Assembly (NCBI RefSeq): GCF_000709345.1
Contig: NZ_KL448326.1
Coordinates: 143,606-181,631, forward strand
Direction: 5' to 3'
Length of the DNA stretch: 38,026 nt
Origin: Polaromonas glacialis
GTDB taxonomy: Bacteria > Pseudomonadota > Gammaproteobacteria > Burkholderiales > Burkholderiaceae_C
Part shown: piece by piece, positions 24,989 through 32,830 of the stretch
Position numbering within the stretch: the first letter of the stretch is position 1
How the letters are laid out: every line of letters begins with the position of its first letter
The notes under the pieces: model-generated
What the model saw: only the letters and a program-made list of their open reading frames with translations
The model's database searches: none
Told to the model about the DNA's origin: nothing
Made by a program: the position numbers and the translations under genes

Positions 24989-25376
24989 TGCGCAAAAGAC
25001 GGGCGCATTGCCTCTGCGGCTCGGGTTAATTTTGCTGCAGCGGCTGCAGCGGCTACAGCGGTTCTGACAGGGCAAAGCCAGGCCGGTCGCGTCCAAGAGC
25101 TGGCAGGTGTTAAGGCTTAAACCCGGATGGAATTGGCTGCGGAAATCGCTCGGCAGTCCGGCAAGGCAGTGGTTTACCGCGAATCTGCCTGAAGCCGCCT
25201 ACAACGCTGCACTGGTGCAGGTCGGTAGGCCTAAAGGTTTTGCCCGTATGCTGGCCGACTCGGATGCCCAAGCAGCATGGGGAGCGATCTTCGATAACAG
25301 CCACCAACTGAGCCGGCTGATCTGTCGTTCGACCTCTGCGCGGGCGACATCTGTCTTCTTGGTACTAGAAGGCTGA
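24972..25376 (+). pseudogene. Decayed C-terminal part of a QorB/NmrA-type NAD(P)H:quinone oxidoreductase
   Basis: Frames joined in order read LLGCAKDGRIASAARVNFAA, AVLTGQSQAGRVQELAG, MELAAEIARQSGKAVVYRE, LPEAAYNAALVQVG, FARMLADSDAQAAWGAIFDN and HQLSRLI, the C-terminal half of the short-chain-dehydrogenase-like QorB family. It is broken three ways: the 5' half is missing, an in-frame TAA stands at 25118-25120, and a one-base insertion near 25187 shifts the frame. No product is expected. It marks the edge of the accessory region. Confidence 0.75.
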
Positions 25377-25679
25377 TCCCCTGCGATTTATTTCACCTTG
25401 AAAACAAATTTTCAATAGAGGATGTGGCTCAAAACTTGTAACTTTTAAGCCAGCCTGAAGAGCCTCCAAAATATGGGTTCAAAAGATACTGAAACTGGTT
25501 TTGAGCCTAGCTCGTTGTTAGCCTGCTAACTTTTGAGCACACAAATGTGCATCATCGCCTGCTACCGGCTCTGGTCCTATGATCAGCGTAGACTTTGACT
25601 GCGCCAGCTTGCTCAAATGGGTAGGGCACCTGCTGGGCGGGGAGGAAAATGAGAGACGTGTTGACTCGATACACCATCC
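25377..25679. repeat. AT-richer intergenic region with two inverted repeats
   Basis: TTGAAAA-CAAA-TTTTCAA (25398-25415) is a perfect 7-bp stem. GGCTCAAAAC (25426-25435) and GTTTTGAGCC (25498-25507) are perfect 10-bp inverted copies 62 bases apart; a variant, TTTTGAGC, follows at 25531. The base composition is lower in GC than the flanking genes. Apart from the leader ORF at 25649 I see no gene. Confidence 0.45.
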
Positions 25680-25687
25680 ATGACTGA
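25649..25687 (+). CDS. Possible 12-codon leader ORF overlapping the primase-helicase start
   Basis: ATG 25649 is preceded by GGGGAGGAAA, the strongest Shine-Dalgarno in the neighbourhood, and encodes MRDVLTRYTIHD. Its TGA (25685-25687) lies just past the ATG of the helicase gene (25680), which has no ribosome site of its own. Termination-reinitiation coupling is therefore plausible. Confidence 0.35.
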   Translation: MRDVLTRYTIHD

Positions 25688-28043
25688 GCGCGATGCACTG
25701 GCGGCGTTGCAGGCGGAAAACAACCGCTTGGTTAGGCTGCTGGAGCAGCATGGCCTTGAATGGCGACTTGCGCCTCAACAGCCTCCCTGCACAGCTTCGA
25801 CTGAAGAACCAGCAAGTCTCGTTCGTTATTCGGCCGATGCCAAGATCGCCATGTTCCGGCGCCTGTTTCGTGGCCGAACCGATGTTTATCCTGTGCGCTG
25901 GGACAGCCAGGCAAGCGGCAAGTCGGGTTATGCGCCAGCCTGCGCCAATGAATGGCGGGCAGGCGTTTGCGACAAGCCCCGCATCAAATGCGGCGACTGC
26001 GCCCATCGAGCGCTCATACCGCTGACCGATCAGGTGGTCTATAAACACCTTGCCGGCCAGCACACCATCGGGGTGTATCCGCTGCGGACAGATGACACTT
26101 GCTGCTTTGTTGCCGTTGATTTTGACGAAGCCCAGTGGCATGAAGACGCCTTGGCCTTCATGCGGTCATGCCGTGACCTGGGCGTCCCGGCGGCTCTAGA
26201 GATCTCCCGTTCCGGCAAGGGTGCGCACGCATGGGTGTTTTTCAACGACAACGTGTCGGCCCGCGATGCCCGTCGCCTGGGCACCGCCATCATCAGCCAT
26301 ACCTGCACGCAGACCCGGCAACTGAAGCTGGCGTCCTACGATCGCCTGTTTCCGAACCAGGACACCATGCCCAAGGGTGGATTTGGCAACCTGATCGCGT
26401 TGCCACTGCAAAAGAAGCCGCGCGAGAATGGCTGCAGCGTCTTTGTCGATGAAGCGCTCAACCCCTATTCCGACCAGTGGGCGTTTCTGGCCTCCATCGT
26501 ACGGATGGACCCCGAGGATATCGAGCCCACCATCTTGCGGGCGACAGGTGGCGCGCACCCGCTCGACGTAACCTTTGTGGACGATGAGGACCTGGCCACT
26601 CCCTGGCTGGCTGCCATTCCCGCTACGCAAAAACTGCCTGGGGAGATGCCTGCGTCCCTGGCAGTGACGGTGGCCAATCAGGTTTATTTTGAAAAGGCTG
26701 CGCTGCCTCAAGCCCTGGTCAACAGGCTGATTCGCCTGGCTGCGTTCCAGAACCCCGAGTTCTACAAGGCGCAGGCCATGCGGATGTCGGTGTGGGACAA
26801 GCCCCGCATCATTGGCTGCGCGCAAAACTATCCCCACCACATTGCCTTGCCCCGTGGCTGCCTGGAGGCTGCGCAGGCGCTGCTGCAGGAAAACGGCATC
26901 GCGTGCGAGTTACATGATGAGCGCTGTCGGGGCCAGATCCTTGACGTCAGCTTCAAGGGAACCCTGCGCCTGGACCAGCAGGCTGCTGTCGCAGGCCTGT
27001 TGCCCCATGACACCGGGGTGCTGTGCGCACCGACGGCGTTCGGCAAGACGGTCGTGGCCGCCGATCTCATCGCCCGCCGGAGCGTCAACACCTTGATTCT
27101 GGTGCACCGCACGGAGTTGCTCAAGCAGTGGCAGGAGCGCCTGCAGACCTTCCTGGGCGTGGGCAAGGAGGTGATCGGCGTCATTGGGGGCGGCATATCC
27201 AGGCCCACTGGCCGCATCGACATTACCGTGATGCAGTCGTTGTCCCGAAAAGGTGACGTCAATCCTCTGGTGGCGCACTACGGTCAGGTGATCGTTGACG
27301 AATGCCACCATGTTGGCGCTTTGAGCTTTGACGCGATACTTCAAAGGGTCAAGGCCAGGTTTGTCCATGGGCTGACCGCCACGCCCATCCGCCGCGATGG
27401 GCAGCAGCCCATCATCTTCATGCAGTGTGGCCCGCTGCGCTACACGGCAGACCGGCCGTCGGGCGCGCCGCATGATCTGGAAGTCTCGCCACGCTACTGT
27501 CAGGCTCGTATTGAGACGCCTTCGGCTTCTGGCATTCAGGAGGTTTTCCGCCACCTGGCGAACGACCAACGAAGAACCGAAGCGATTGCTCTTGAGATTC
27601 AAAGCGCCTACCGGCAAGGTCGAAAAGTGCTGGTGCTGACCGAACGCACCGAGCACCTGGATGCGATCCTGGCAGCCCTTGAAGGCAAGGTGCCGCCGCC
27701 CTTTGCGCTGCACGGCCGGATGTCCAGGAAACTGCGGGTCGAACTGATTGCCGCGCTTGATGAACTGCCAGCCGATGCCCCCCGCATCCTGCTGGCCACG
27801 GGCAGGCTGGTCGGCGAGGGATTCGATCATCCCGCGCTGGACACGCTGGTGCTGGCCATGCCGGTATCGTGGAAAGGCACCTTGCAGCAGTACGCGGGTC
27901 GCCTGCACCGTTACCACGCAAGCAAGACCGATGTGCGCATCGTCGACTTCGTGGACACAGGTCACCCTGCGTTGCTGCGAATGTGGGACAAGCGCCAGCG
28001 CGGCTACCGGGCGATGGGTTACCGGATGGCCGAGCCGAAGTAG
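25680..28043 (+). CDS. Archaeo-eukaryotic-primase / superfamily 2 helicase fusion of the TOTE-conflict type
   Basis: 787 residues. A short N-terminal coiled coil (ALAALQAENNRLVRLLEQHG) is followed by a primase-like domain at about 50-330 with a Cys cluster (Cys88, 97, 104, 107), the acidic pair in FVAVDFDE (Asp147, Asp149) and the His motif SRSGKGAHAWVFF (His183). The helicase follows: Walker A CAPTAFGKTVVAADL (about 449), IVDECHH (about 540), GLTATPIRRDG (about 565) and motif VI YAGRLHRY (about 738). I recognise this AEP-helicase arrangement from the TOTE conflict systems, thought to act against invading DNA. No nuclease domain is visible in the protein. A NYN nuclease gene follows 240 bases downstream. 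All active-site motifs look intact. Confidence 0.8.
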   Translation: MTERDALAALQAENNRLVRLLEQHGLEWRLAPQQPPCTASTEEPASLVRYSADAKIAMFRRLFRGRTDVYPVRWDSQASGKSGYAPACANEWRAGVCDKPRIKCGDCAHRALIPLTDQVVYKHLAGQHTIGVYPLRTDDTCCFVAVDFDEAQWHEDALAFMRSCRDLGVPAALEISRSGKGAHAWVFFNDNVSARDARRLGTAIISHTCTQTRQLKLASYDRLFPNQDTMPKGGFGNLIALPLQKKPRENGCSVFVDEALNPYSDQWAFLASIVRMDPEDIEPTILRATGGAHPLDVTFVDDEDLATPWLAAIPATQKLPGEMPASLAVTVANQVYFEKAALPQALVNRLIRLAAFQNPEFYKAQAMRMSVWDKPRIIGCAQNYPHHIALPRGCLEAAQALLQENGIACELHDERCRGQILDVSFKGTLRLDQQAAVAGLLPHDTGVLCAPTAFGKTVVAADLIARRSVNTLILVHRTELLKQWQERLQTFLGVGKEVIGVIGGGISRPTGRIDITVMQSLSRKGDVNPLVAHYGQVIVDECHHVGALSFDAILQRVKARFVHGLTATPIRRDGQQPIIFMQCGPLRYTADRPSGAPHDLEVSPRYCQARIETPSASGIQEVFRHLANDQRRTEAIALEIQSAYRQGRKVLVLTERTEHLDAILAALEGKVPPPFALHGRMSRKLRVELIAALDELPADAPRILLATGRLVGEGFDHPALDTLVLAMPVSWKGTLQQYAGRLHRYHASKTDVRIVDFVDTGHPALLRMWDKRQRGYRAMGYRMAEPK

Positions 28044-28141
28044 CAACTTCGATCACCCGACCCAGGCACGGATACGGCAATGGTGCCTTGCCGCCAACTG
28101 AAAACAGGTCGATGGCGGCATCCTGGAGAACTCGGCAGGGA

Positions 28142-28250
28142 TTGACTTTGGTTCCAATAAGAGCTACTATCAGAACACCACTCCTCCTTTGCCGCGTCAT
28201 TTAGTTGGCTTCCGGCTCAGGACGAAAAAACCGCTCTTGAGCGGTTTTTT
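28142..28250 (+). ncRNA. Candidate short transcript or attenuator leader before the NYN gene
   Basis: TTGACT (28142-28147), 17 bases, then TACTAT (28165-28170) is a fair sigma-70 promoter on the plus strand. A start near 28177 would meet the strong terminator at 28225-28250, giving an RNA of about 70 bases, or a leader that must be read through to reach the NYN gene. No ORF explains the stretch. This is inferred from motifs only. Confidence 0.3.
28225..28250. terminator. Strong bidirectional intrinsic terminator
   Basis: AAAAAACCGCT-CTTG-AGCGGTTTTTT is a perfect hairpin with an A-run and a T-run on either side, so it can work in both directions. It lies between the primase-helicase stop and the NYN gene start, 33 bases before the latter. 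Confidence 0.85.
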
Positions 28251-28282
28251 CATGCCCAATTGATTTTCAGAAAGCCGCTTTG

Positions 28283-28984
28283 GTGACAAAGAAAACGGCC
28301 GTCTACGTCGACGGCTACAACTTGTATTACGGCCGGTTGCGCAATACGCCGTACAAGTGGCTCGACCTGGTGCGCCTGTTCGATGACCTGATGACCGTTC
28401 AGGACGGTGGCGCCCGCATCGAAGCGGTCAAACTCTTCAGTGCGCATGCATTGGCGCGTTTTGCCTCGCACGGCAACGCCTCGGTGCAGGCACAGCAAGC
28501 GTACCACCGGGCACTGCAGACCCTTTATCCAGAGCGCTTTTCGATCGTTCTCGGAACCCACAGCATGGACAACAGCGGCGCCCTGGTTCCCGTCTTTCGC
28601 GATGGTATTGCCTACGACAGGAATGATCGTGTGCGGGTCTGGAAGATCGAGGAGAAAAAGACCGATGTGAACCTGGCCATGGCCATGTACCGGGATGCCG
28701 CCAAAGGCCTGTTCGACCAGGTCGTGCTCTGCTCGAATGATTCGGATGCTGAGCCGGTGCTGCAGGCGCTACGCGAAGACTTTCCCGCGCTGGTGATTGG
28801 CGTCGTCACGCCCGTGTCACCGCCAGACCCGGCCAGGGGCAGTCCTCGAGGGGTTAGCTCATCGCTCTCGCGCCATGCCCATTGGACACGCCGCTACTTG
28901 CTCGATGGCGAACTCGCGGCTGCGCGGTTGCCGCCACGCGTACCCACGAACAAGAAGCCAATTGTCAAACCATTGCACTGGTGA
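28283..28984 (+). CDS. NYN-domain (PIN-like) nuclease
   Basis: About 233 residues from GTG 28283 (TTG 28280 is also possible). The N-terminus TAVYVDGYNLYYGRL is the signature NYN motif with the first metal-binding Asp. Further conserved acidic positions are in KKTDVNLAMAMYRDA (about 126-140) and LCSNDSDAEPVLQAL (about 150-165). NYN/LabA-type proteins are PIN-fold enzymes, usually RNases. The C-terminal tail of about 55 residues is Arg/Pro-rich and unrecognised. It follows the primase-helicase on the same strand but across a terminator. A functional link is suggested by proximity only. Confidence 0.8.
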   Translation: MTKKTAVYVDGYNLYYGRLRNTPYKWLDLVRLFDDLMTVQDGGARIEAVKLFSAHALARFASHGNASVQAQQAYHRALQTLYPERFSIVLGTHSMDNSGALVPVFRDGIAYDRNDRVRVWKIEEKKTDVNLAMAMYRDAAKGLFDQVVLCSNDSDAEPVLQALREDFPALVIGVVTPVSPPDPARGSPRGVSSSLSRHAHWTRRYLLDGELAAARLPPRVPTNKKPIVKPLHW

Positions 28985-29066
28985 GTATCCTGCCTGGCTA
29001 CGAGGCATTTCAGCATGGCGCCGTGCATAAAAGATGGTAGCCTGATGGGGCTGATTTAACAAAGTT

Positions 29067-29080
29067 AACATAATTATGTT
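29067..29080. repeat. 14-bp perfect palindrome AACATAATTATGTT
   Basis: AACATAATTATGTT is its own reverse complement and lies in an AT-rich gap after the NYN gene. AATTATGTTC recurs at 29119-29128. It could be a regulator site or the scar of a mobile-element end. I see no gene in 28985-29150. Confidence 0.4.
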
Positions 29081-29150
29081 CGTGGAATGTCGCCGTTGGG
29101 AGTTTTGGTGCCACAGGCAATTATGTTCAATCCACTGGCAACCTCTGAGT

Positions 29151-29612
29151 TCAACTTGAATGCTCGGTCGCTTTGTCGATGGAAAGACCGGGCCTCTCGT
29201 CGTCCCACGCCATGGCGCTCATTTTCCAGCCCTCAGGCGTGTTGACAAACTGCGTGGTGATCATCCCTCGGGCTTCGAACGGCTTTGTGTTCAATGTGCC
29301 GGATTTGGCGTAGGCACTGAATCGATGCGCCACGTTGCCGAAGATCACGGTGGATTCCGAAATCTCGGACTCATGAAACCGCGTGAGCGTGCCCGAGTTC
29401 ACCAGCGCCTCTCGTGGCGCAATGAACTCCTGAACTGATGAGATCTCGGGTGCAGAGCCGACGTTCTTGATGAGCAAGCCGCGTTCGATGAACAAGACTG
29501 CAATGCTTGCGTACGAAGGCGCTTCGCCGGGCTCGAAAGACACAGCCTGGAAGAACTTCATGGTGAGACGGTCCAGTTCCGCCTTGACCAGGCTGCGCTC
29601 CAGATGGCTCAT
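29151..29612 (-). CDS. NTF2-like / SnoaL-fold protein (DUF4440-like)
   Basis: 153 residues. The pattern (SLVKAELDRLTMKFFQAVSF, IERGLLIKN, SVQEFIAPREALVNSG, STVIFGNVAHRFSAYAKSG, GWKMSAMAWDDE) is typical of NTF2-like alpha+beta barrel proteins, which serve as small-ligand enzymes or binding modules. There is no catalytic motif specific enough to name a substrate. It is on the same strand as the GST genes upstream but separated from them by about 190 bases. Confidence 0.7.
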   Translation of the reverse strand: MSHLERSLVKAELDRLTMKFFQAVSFEPGEAPSYASIAVLFIERGLLIKNVGSAPEISSVQEFIAPREALVNSGTLTRFHESEISESTVIFGNVAHRFSAYAKSGTLNTKPFEARGMITTQFVNTPEGWKMSAMAWDDERPGLSIDKATEHSS

Positions 29613-29636
29613 GTGTTTTGCGTCCGTTAGGGATTT

Positions 29637-29774
29637 CTACGCAGCCTCGACATGGGCACGATAACGGTCAATGGTTCGGCGCCAGGCTGCTTGCGATTTG
29701 CAGCGTTTGGGATCGTTCAATTTAGCGCGAGCGTGCCATGAAGGCAAGGCCTGGTGCCGTAGGCCACAAATCAT
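29637..29774 (-). CDS. Possible 45-residue ORF of unknown function
   Basis: ATG 29774 to TAG 29637 encodes a small basic protein rich in Arg and Lys (KLNDPKRCKSQAAWRRTIDR near its end). It has natural-looking codon use and sits between the GST and NTF2-like genes on the same strand. It could be the remnant of the C-terminus of a larger gene. I do not recognise a family. Confidence 0.25.
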   Translation of the reverse strand: MICGLRHQALPSWHARAKLNDPKRCKSQAAWRRTIDRYRAHVEAA

Positions 29775-29800
29775 TACGCTGCTCACTTGGGCAATCACCT

Positions 29801-30433
29801 CTAGACAGACATCGATGGCCGCTGGCCCATTGCCGCCCGCCAGCGCTGCAGGTGTGGGTGTTGTTCACCGGGCTTGATTCTCACAACGCGTGCAAAGTCA
29901 AGGGCCACCACCGCAGTGATGTCGGCTACGGAGAAACGGTCGGTGGCGATGAAGTCGCGCTCAGCCAGGCGCTCGTTGAGCATGACAAAGAACTGCTGCA
30001 CCCTGGCCATGCCGCGTTGCGCCAGTTCGGGAATCTGCGGGTAATCCATCGGCCCGGGCAGCGCCCGGTTGGCCATGGCCGGCGCGCTGTTGCGCAGTGC
30101 TTCGGCAACGGCCAGCAGCCCCTCGAACTCGACGCGCCAGTTCAAGCTGGCAATTTGCGCCTTTTCATTCGGAGTGGTGCCCAATAGCGGTGGCTCCGGG
30201 TAAAGCGCCTCCAGGTAGGCCGTGATTGCCGCGTTGTCGGTCAGCACAGTCACCTCTTCAGTGCGCAGCGCTGGGACCATGCACTTCGTATTGATGTTTT
30301 GGTAGGCGCTGCTCAATTGCTCGGAATTCCTCAGGTCCACCTGGACCGTCTCATGGGCAACCCCCTTTTCGGCGAGAAAAATGCGGGCGCGGCGCGGGCT
30401 GGGCGCGCTGGCGCAGTCGTACAGGGTGATCAT
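29801..30433 (-). CDS. Glutathione S-transferase
   Basis: 210 residues. N-terminal thioredoxin-like domain (MITLYDCASAPSPRRARIFL) with the cis-Pro loop CMVPAL and the glutathione-binding region VLTDNAAITAYLEALYP; C-terminal helical domain with RFSVADITAVVALDFA. The catalytic residue is probably the early Ser or Cys (CASAPS). It conjugates or reduces electrophiles with glutathione in the cytoplasm; substrate unknown. It follows a broken YghU-type GST gene on the same strand. Confidence 0.9.
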   Translation of the reverse strand: MITLYDCASAPSPRRARIFLAEKGVAHETVQVDLRNSEQLSSAYQNINTKCMVPALRTEEVTVLTDNAAITAYLEALYPEPPLLGTTPNEKAQIASLNWRVEFEGLLAVAEALRNSAPAMANRALPGPMDYPQIPELAQRGMARVQQFFVMLNERLAERDFIATDRFSVADITAVVALDFARVVRIKPGEQHPHLQRWRAAMGQRPSMSV

Positions 30434-30450
30434 GGTTCAATTCCATTTGA

Positions 30451-30474
30451 AGGACAGGACAGGACAGGACAGGA
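30451..30474. repeat. AGGAC tandem repeat (4.8 units)
   Basis: Four complete AGGAC units plus AGGA lie 18 bases upstream of the GST start, in its 5' leader (TCCTG repeats on the coding strand). Such 5-base repeats can change copy number by slippage; no coding frame is affected here. Confidence 0.6.
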
Positions 30475-30494
30475 AAAGTAAAGTCAACTGAGCA

Positions 30495-31370
30495 TCAAAG
30501 CGGCCCAGTCAGCTTGTCCTGGGTCTGGGTGTCGAAGTCGCTGGCATCGTGGCGCTCGTGCAATTGGCTCGATGGCGCGCCCATGGTGCGGTTGACCATG
30601 CGGCCGCGCTGCACGGCCGGACGCTGGGCAATCTGGTTTGTCCAGCGCAGCACATGGGTGTACGCCTGAACCTGCATGAATTCACCTGCTTCGTACAGAT
30701 GCCCCTTGACCAGCGTGCCGTACCAGGGTCACACCGCCATGTCGGCGACGGTGTACTCGTCCCCCGTGAGATAGGCGCTCTCGGCAAGGCGACGGTCGAG
30801 CACATCCAGCTGGCGCTTGACCTCCATCGCGTACCGATCGATCGCGTACTCGATCTTGGTTGGCGCGTACGCGTAGAAATGACCGAATCCCCCGCCCAGA
30901 AAAGGCGCGCTGCCCATCTGCCAGAACAGCCACGACAGGCATTCGGCGCGCCTGAGGCCGTCTGCGGGAAGAAAGGCGCCGAACTTCTCGGCCAGATACA
31001 TCAGGATCGCGCCGGACTCAAACACCCGAACTGGCGTTGGTCCACTGCGGTCCACCAGCGTCGGGATCTTGGAGTTTGGATTGGCTGAGACGAAACCGCT
31101 GCCGAACTGGTCACCGTCCTGGATGCGGATCAGCCAGGCGTCGTACTTGGCGCCCGTGTGCCCCGCTGCCAGCAGTTCTTCGAGCATCACCGTCACCTTG
31201 ACGCCGTTGGGCGTGCCCAGTGAATAAAGCTGCAGCGGATGGCGCCTGACCGGCAGCTCCTTGTCATGGGTCGGGCCCGCGGTCGGCCGATTGATGCTGG
31301 CGAAGCGGCCACCGTTATCCTTGATGCCAGACCAGACCCTGGGCGGCGTGTAAGAGGAAGAGTTGTCCAT
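30495..31370 (-). pseudogene. yghU: YghU-type glutathione S-transferase with an in-frame TGA
   Basis: From ATG 31370 the frame encodes the disulfide-bond-oxidoreductase YghU type of GST (N-terminal YTPPRVWSGIKDNGGRFASI, LYSLGTPNGVKVTVMLEEL, SNPNSKIP-like ANPNSKIPTLVD). After 213 codons, at DEYTVADMAV, a TGA (30731-30729) stands where the family has Trp. The same frame then continues with PWYGTLVKGHLYEAGEF and ends with GRMVNRTMGAPSSQLHERHD and DTQTQDKL, the normal C-terminus. This is a single TGG to TGA change, with no other damage, so decay is recent. The truncated product would lack part of the helical domain. Confidence 0.85.
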
Positions 31371-31799
31371 GGGGAAGGCAGTTTGCCCTGATTGAAGCTT
31401 GTGGGGCGGGAGTGTTCTCGGGCCCATGGTACGCGGATCGCCGTCAAGTGACGGTTTCATCCATGCTGGCGATATTAGCTGTCCTCGCTTCAAAGAACAG
31501 GAATTCTTGCGCTGAGCGGATCTTGCGGTTTGCGTGCAGGTGGCAAAGCTCTGTTCTCATATCTCAACGAGGTTCTCTATCTACGACACATTGGTTTGGT
31601 CGGACACAACGGGTTTGGCAAGGCTGCATTGGCACACGGGCTAACGAGTGAAGCGGAATCCATCGGTGGGCGCCAACCGAATTGGCAGTACCGATGCGCC
31701 AGTCACAGAAGCACCACGGCCAATTTTCACCCGGGTATTATTGACACGGTAATTTAACCCGGGTATTATTGGCTCATCCAATTCAAGCCCAATCTCACC
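31371..31799. other. Intergenic region between yghU and the DUF2239 operon
   Basis: About 430 bases. A short plus-strand ORF near 31530-31660 contains IGLVGHNGFGKAALAHGL, which faintly resembles a P-loop, but nothing around it supports a gene. The only clear signals are the paired repeats at 31729-31771. It may hold remnants of older insertions. Confidence 0.35.
31729..31771. promoter_or_regulatory. Paired operator-like repeats ACCCGGGTATTATTG
   Basis: ACCCGGGTATTATTG occurs at 31729-31743 and again at 31757-31771, 28 bases apart. Each has a palindromic CCCGGG core. They lie 29-71 bases before the DUF2239 start. As the operon encodes a MarR-type regulator, autoregulation through these sites is a reasonable inference. 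Confidence 0.55.
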
Positions 31800-32438
31800 G
31801 TGACTGATACCGCTACACCTTCCTACACCAGCTTCAACAGCCACAAGCGAATTGCCTCTGGCAGCTTGAAGGTCAACGCATTGGCTGTGAAACACGCCCT
31901 GGCGGCAGGCGTACCCAATCCGCTGCTGACCTTCTGCGACCAGACTGGCCAAGTTGTCGATATCGACATTCGAGGAAGCGATGCCGAGATGTTTGCACGT
32001 CTACCGCCAGACGGGCACCAGCTTCAGGGAACCGACTCGGCACTGATTGATTCCGCGGATCCTGGTGAGCCACGTGGCCGTGGCCGCCCAAAGCTTGGGG
32101 TTGTCGCGCGAGAAGTCACGTTACTGCCGCGCCACTGGGATTGGTTGGCTGCACAGCGAGGCGGTGCATCGGTGACTTTGCGGAAACTGGTTGATGAGGC
32201 ACGCCGGGCAAGCGTGGACCGAGACCGACAACGCCAGACGAATGAACGTGCGTACCACTTCATGTCCACCATGGCTGGTGATATGGCTGGGTTTGAAGAG
32301 GCCTCGCGTGCACTGTTCGCAAACGACGCGGCAAAGTTCCACCAACTGACCGAAGCTTGGCCGACCGACGTTCGCGATTACCTCAGGTACCTTGCTTGTC
32401 CGTTCCCGTTGGCAGAAGTGCCATCGCTTGCACCGTGA
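31800..32438 (+). CDS. DUF2239 family protein
   Basis: 212 residues from GTG 31800. YTSFNSHKRIASGSLKVNAL and the diagnostic GRGRPKLGVVAREVTLLPRH followed by WDWLAAQRGGASVTLRKLVD identify DUF2239. The GRGRPKLG stretch looks like an AT-hook-type DNA contact and the following WDWL region a helical bundle. Function is unknown. It heads an operon with a GIY-YIG protein and a MarR-type regulator. No good Shine-Dalgarno is seen for the GTG. Confidence 0.75.
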   Translation: MTDTATPSYTSFNSHKRIASGSLKVNALAVKHALAAGVPNPLLTFCDQTGQVVDIDIRGSDAEMFARLPPDGHQLQGTDSALIDSADPGEPRGRGRPKLGVVAREVTLLPRHWDWLAAQRGGASVTLRKLVDEARRASVDRDRQRQTNERAYHFMSTMAGDMAGFEEASRALFANDAAKFHQLTEAWPTDVRDYLRYLACPFPLAEVPSLAP

Positions 32439-32464
32439 CTCATTTGGAACAAAAAGGAATGATG

Positions 32465-32830
32465 ATGACAAACAAAAAGACGCTGAAACGACAGTATCTG
32501 GAGACGAAAACCCGAGCAGGCGTATATGCGATCCGTAACCAGATCACGGGCCGGGCGTTGGTTGCCGGAAGTACGAACGTTCAGGGCACACTCAACCGGC
32601 ATCGTTTTGAACTGCAGCATGGACTGCATCGCAATGCGAGGCTTGCGCAGGACTGGGTCGAGCACGGTGAGACCAACTTTCTCTTCGACGTACTCGATAT
32701 GGTCAAACCCAGCGAAGATCCAGCGTTCAATGCCACACGAGAATTGGAAATGCTGGTCAGTCTATGGCGCCAGGAAATCCCTTGTGTCGGCGAACTCGGC
32801 TACGACGAACCCAGGAGCGAACCTCGATGA
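32465..32830 (+). CDS. GIY-YIG nuclease-family protein
   Basis: 121 residues from the third of three consecutive ATGs (32459, 32462, 32465); AAGGA at 32454 is best spaced for the third. GVYAIRNQITGRALVAGSTN is the GIY-YIG motif with the second part altered (VAG in place of YIG), followed by LNRHRFELQHGLHRN, which holds the conserved Arg, and RELEMLVSLW with the metal-binding Glu. Single-domain members are found with MarR regulators in many bacteria and their role is unclear. The ATGA overlap with the MarR gene shows one operon. Confidence 0.75.
   Translation: MTNKKTLKRQYLETKTRAGVYAIRNQITGRALVAGSTNVQGTLNRHRFELQHGLHRNARLAQDWVEHGETNFLFDVLDMVKPSEDPAFNATRELEMLVSLWRQEIPCVGELGYDEPRSEPR

Noticed and set aside
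31530..31757. Short ORF with a P-loop-like GHNGFGKAALAHGL segment
   Set aside because: Too short, no other ATPase motif before or after it, and no start with a ribosome site; likely chance.
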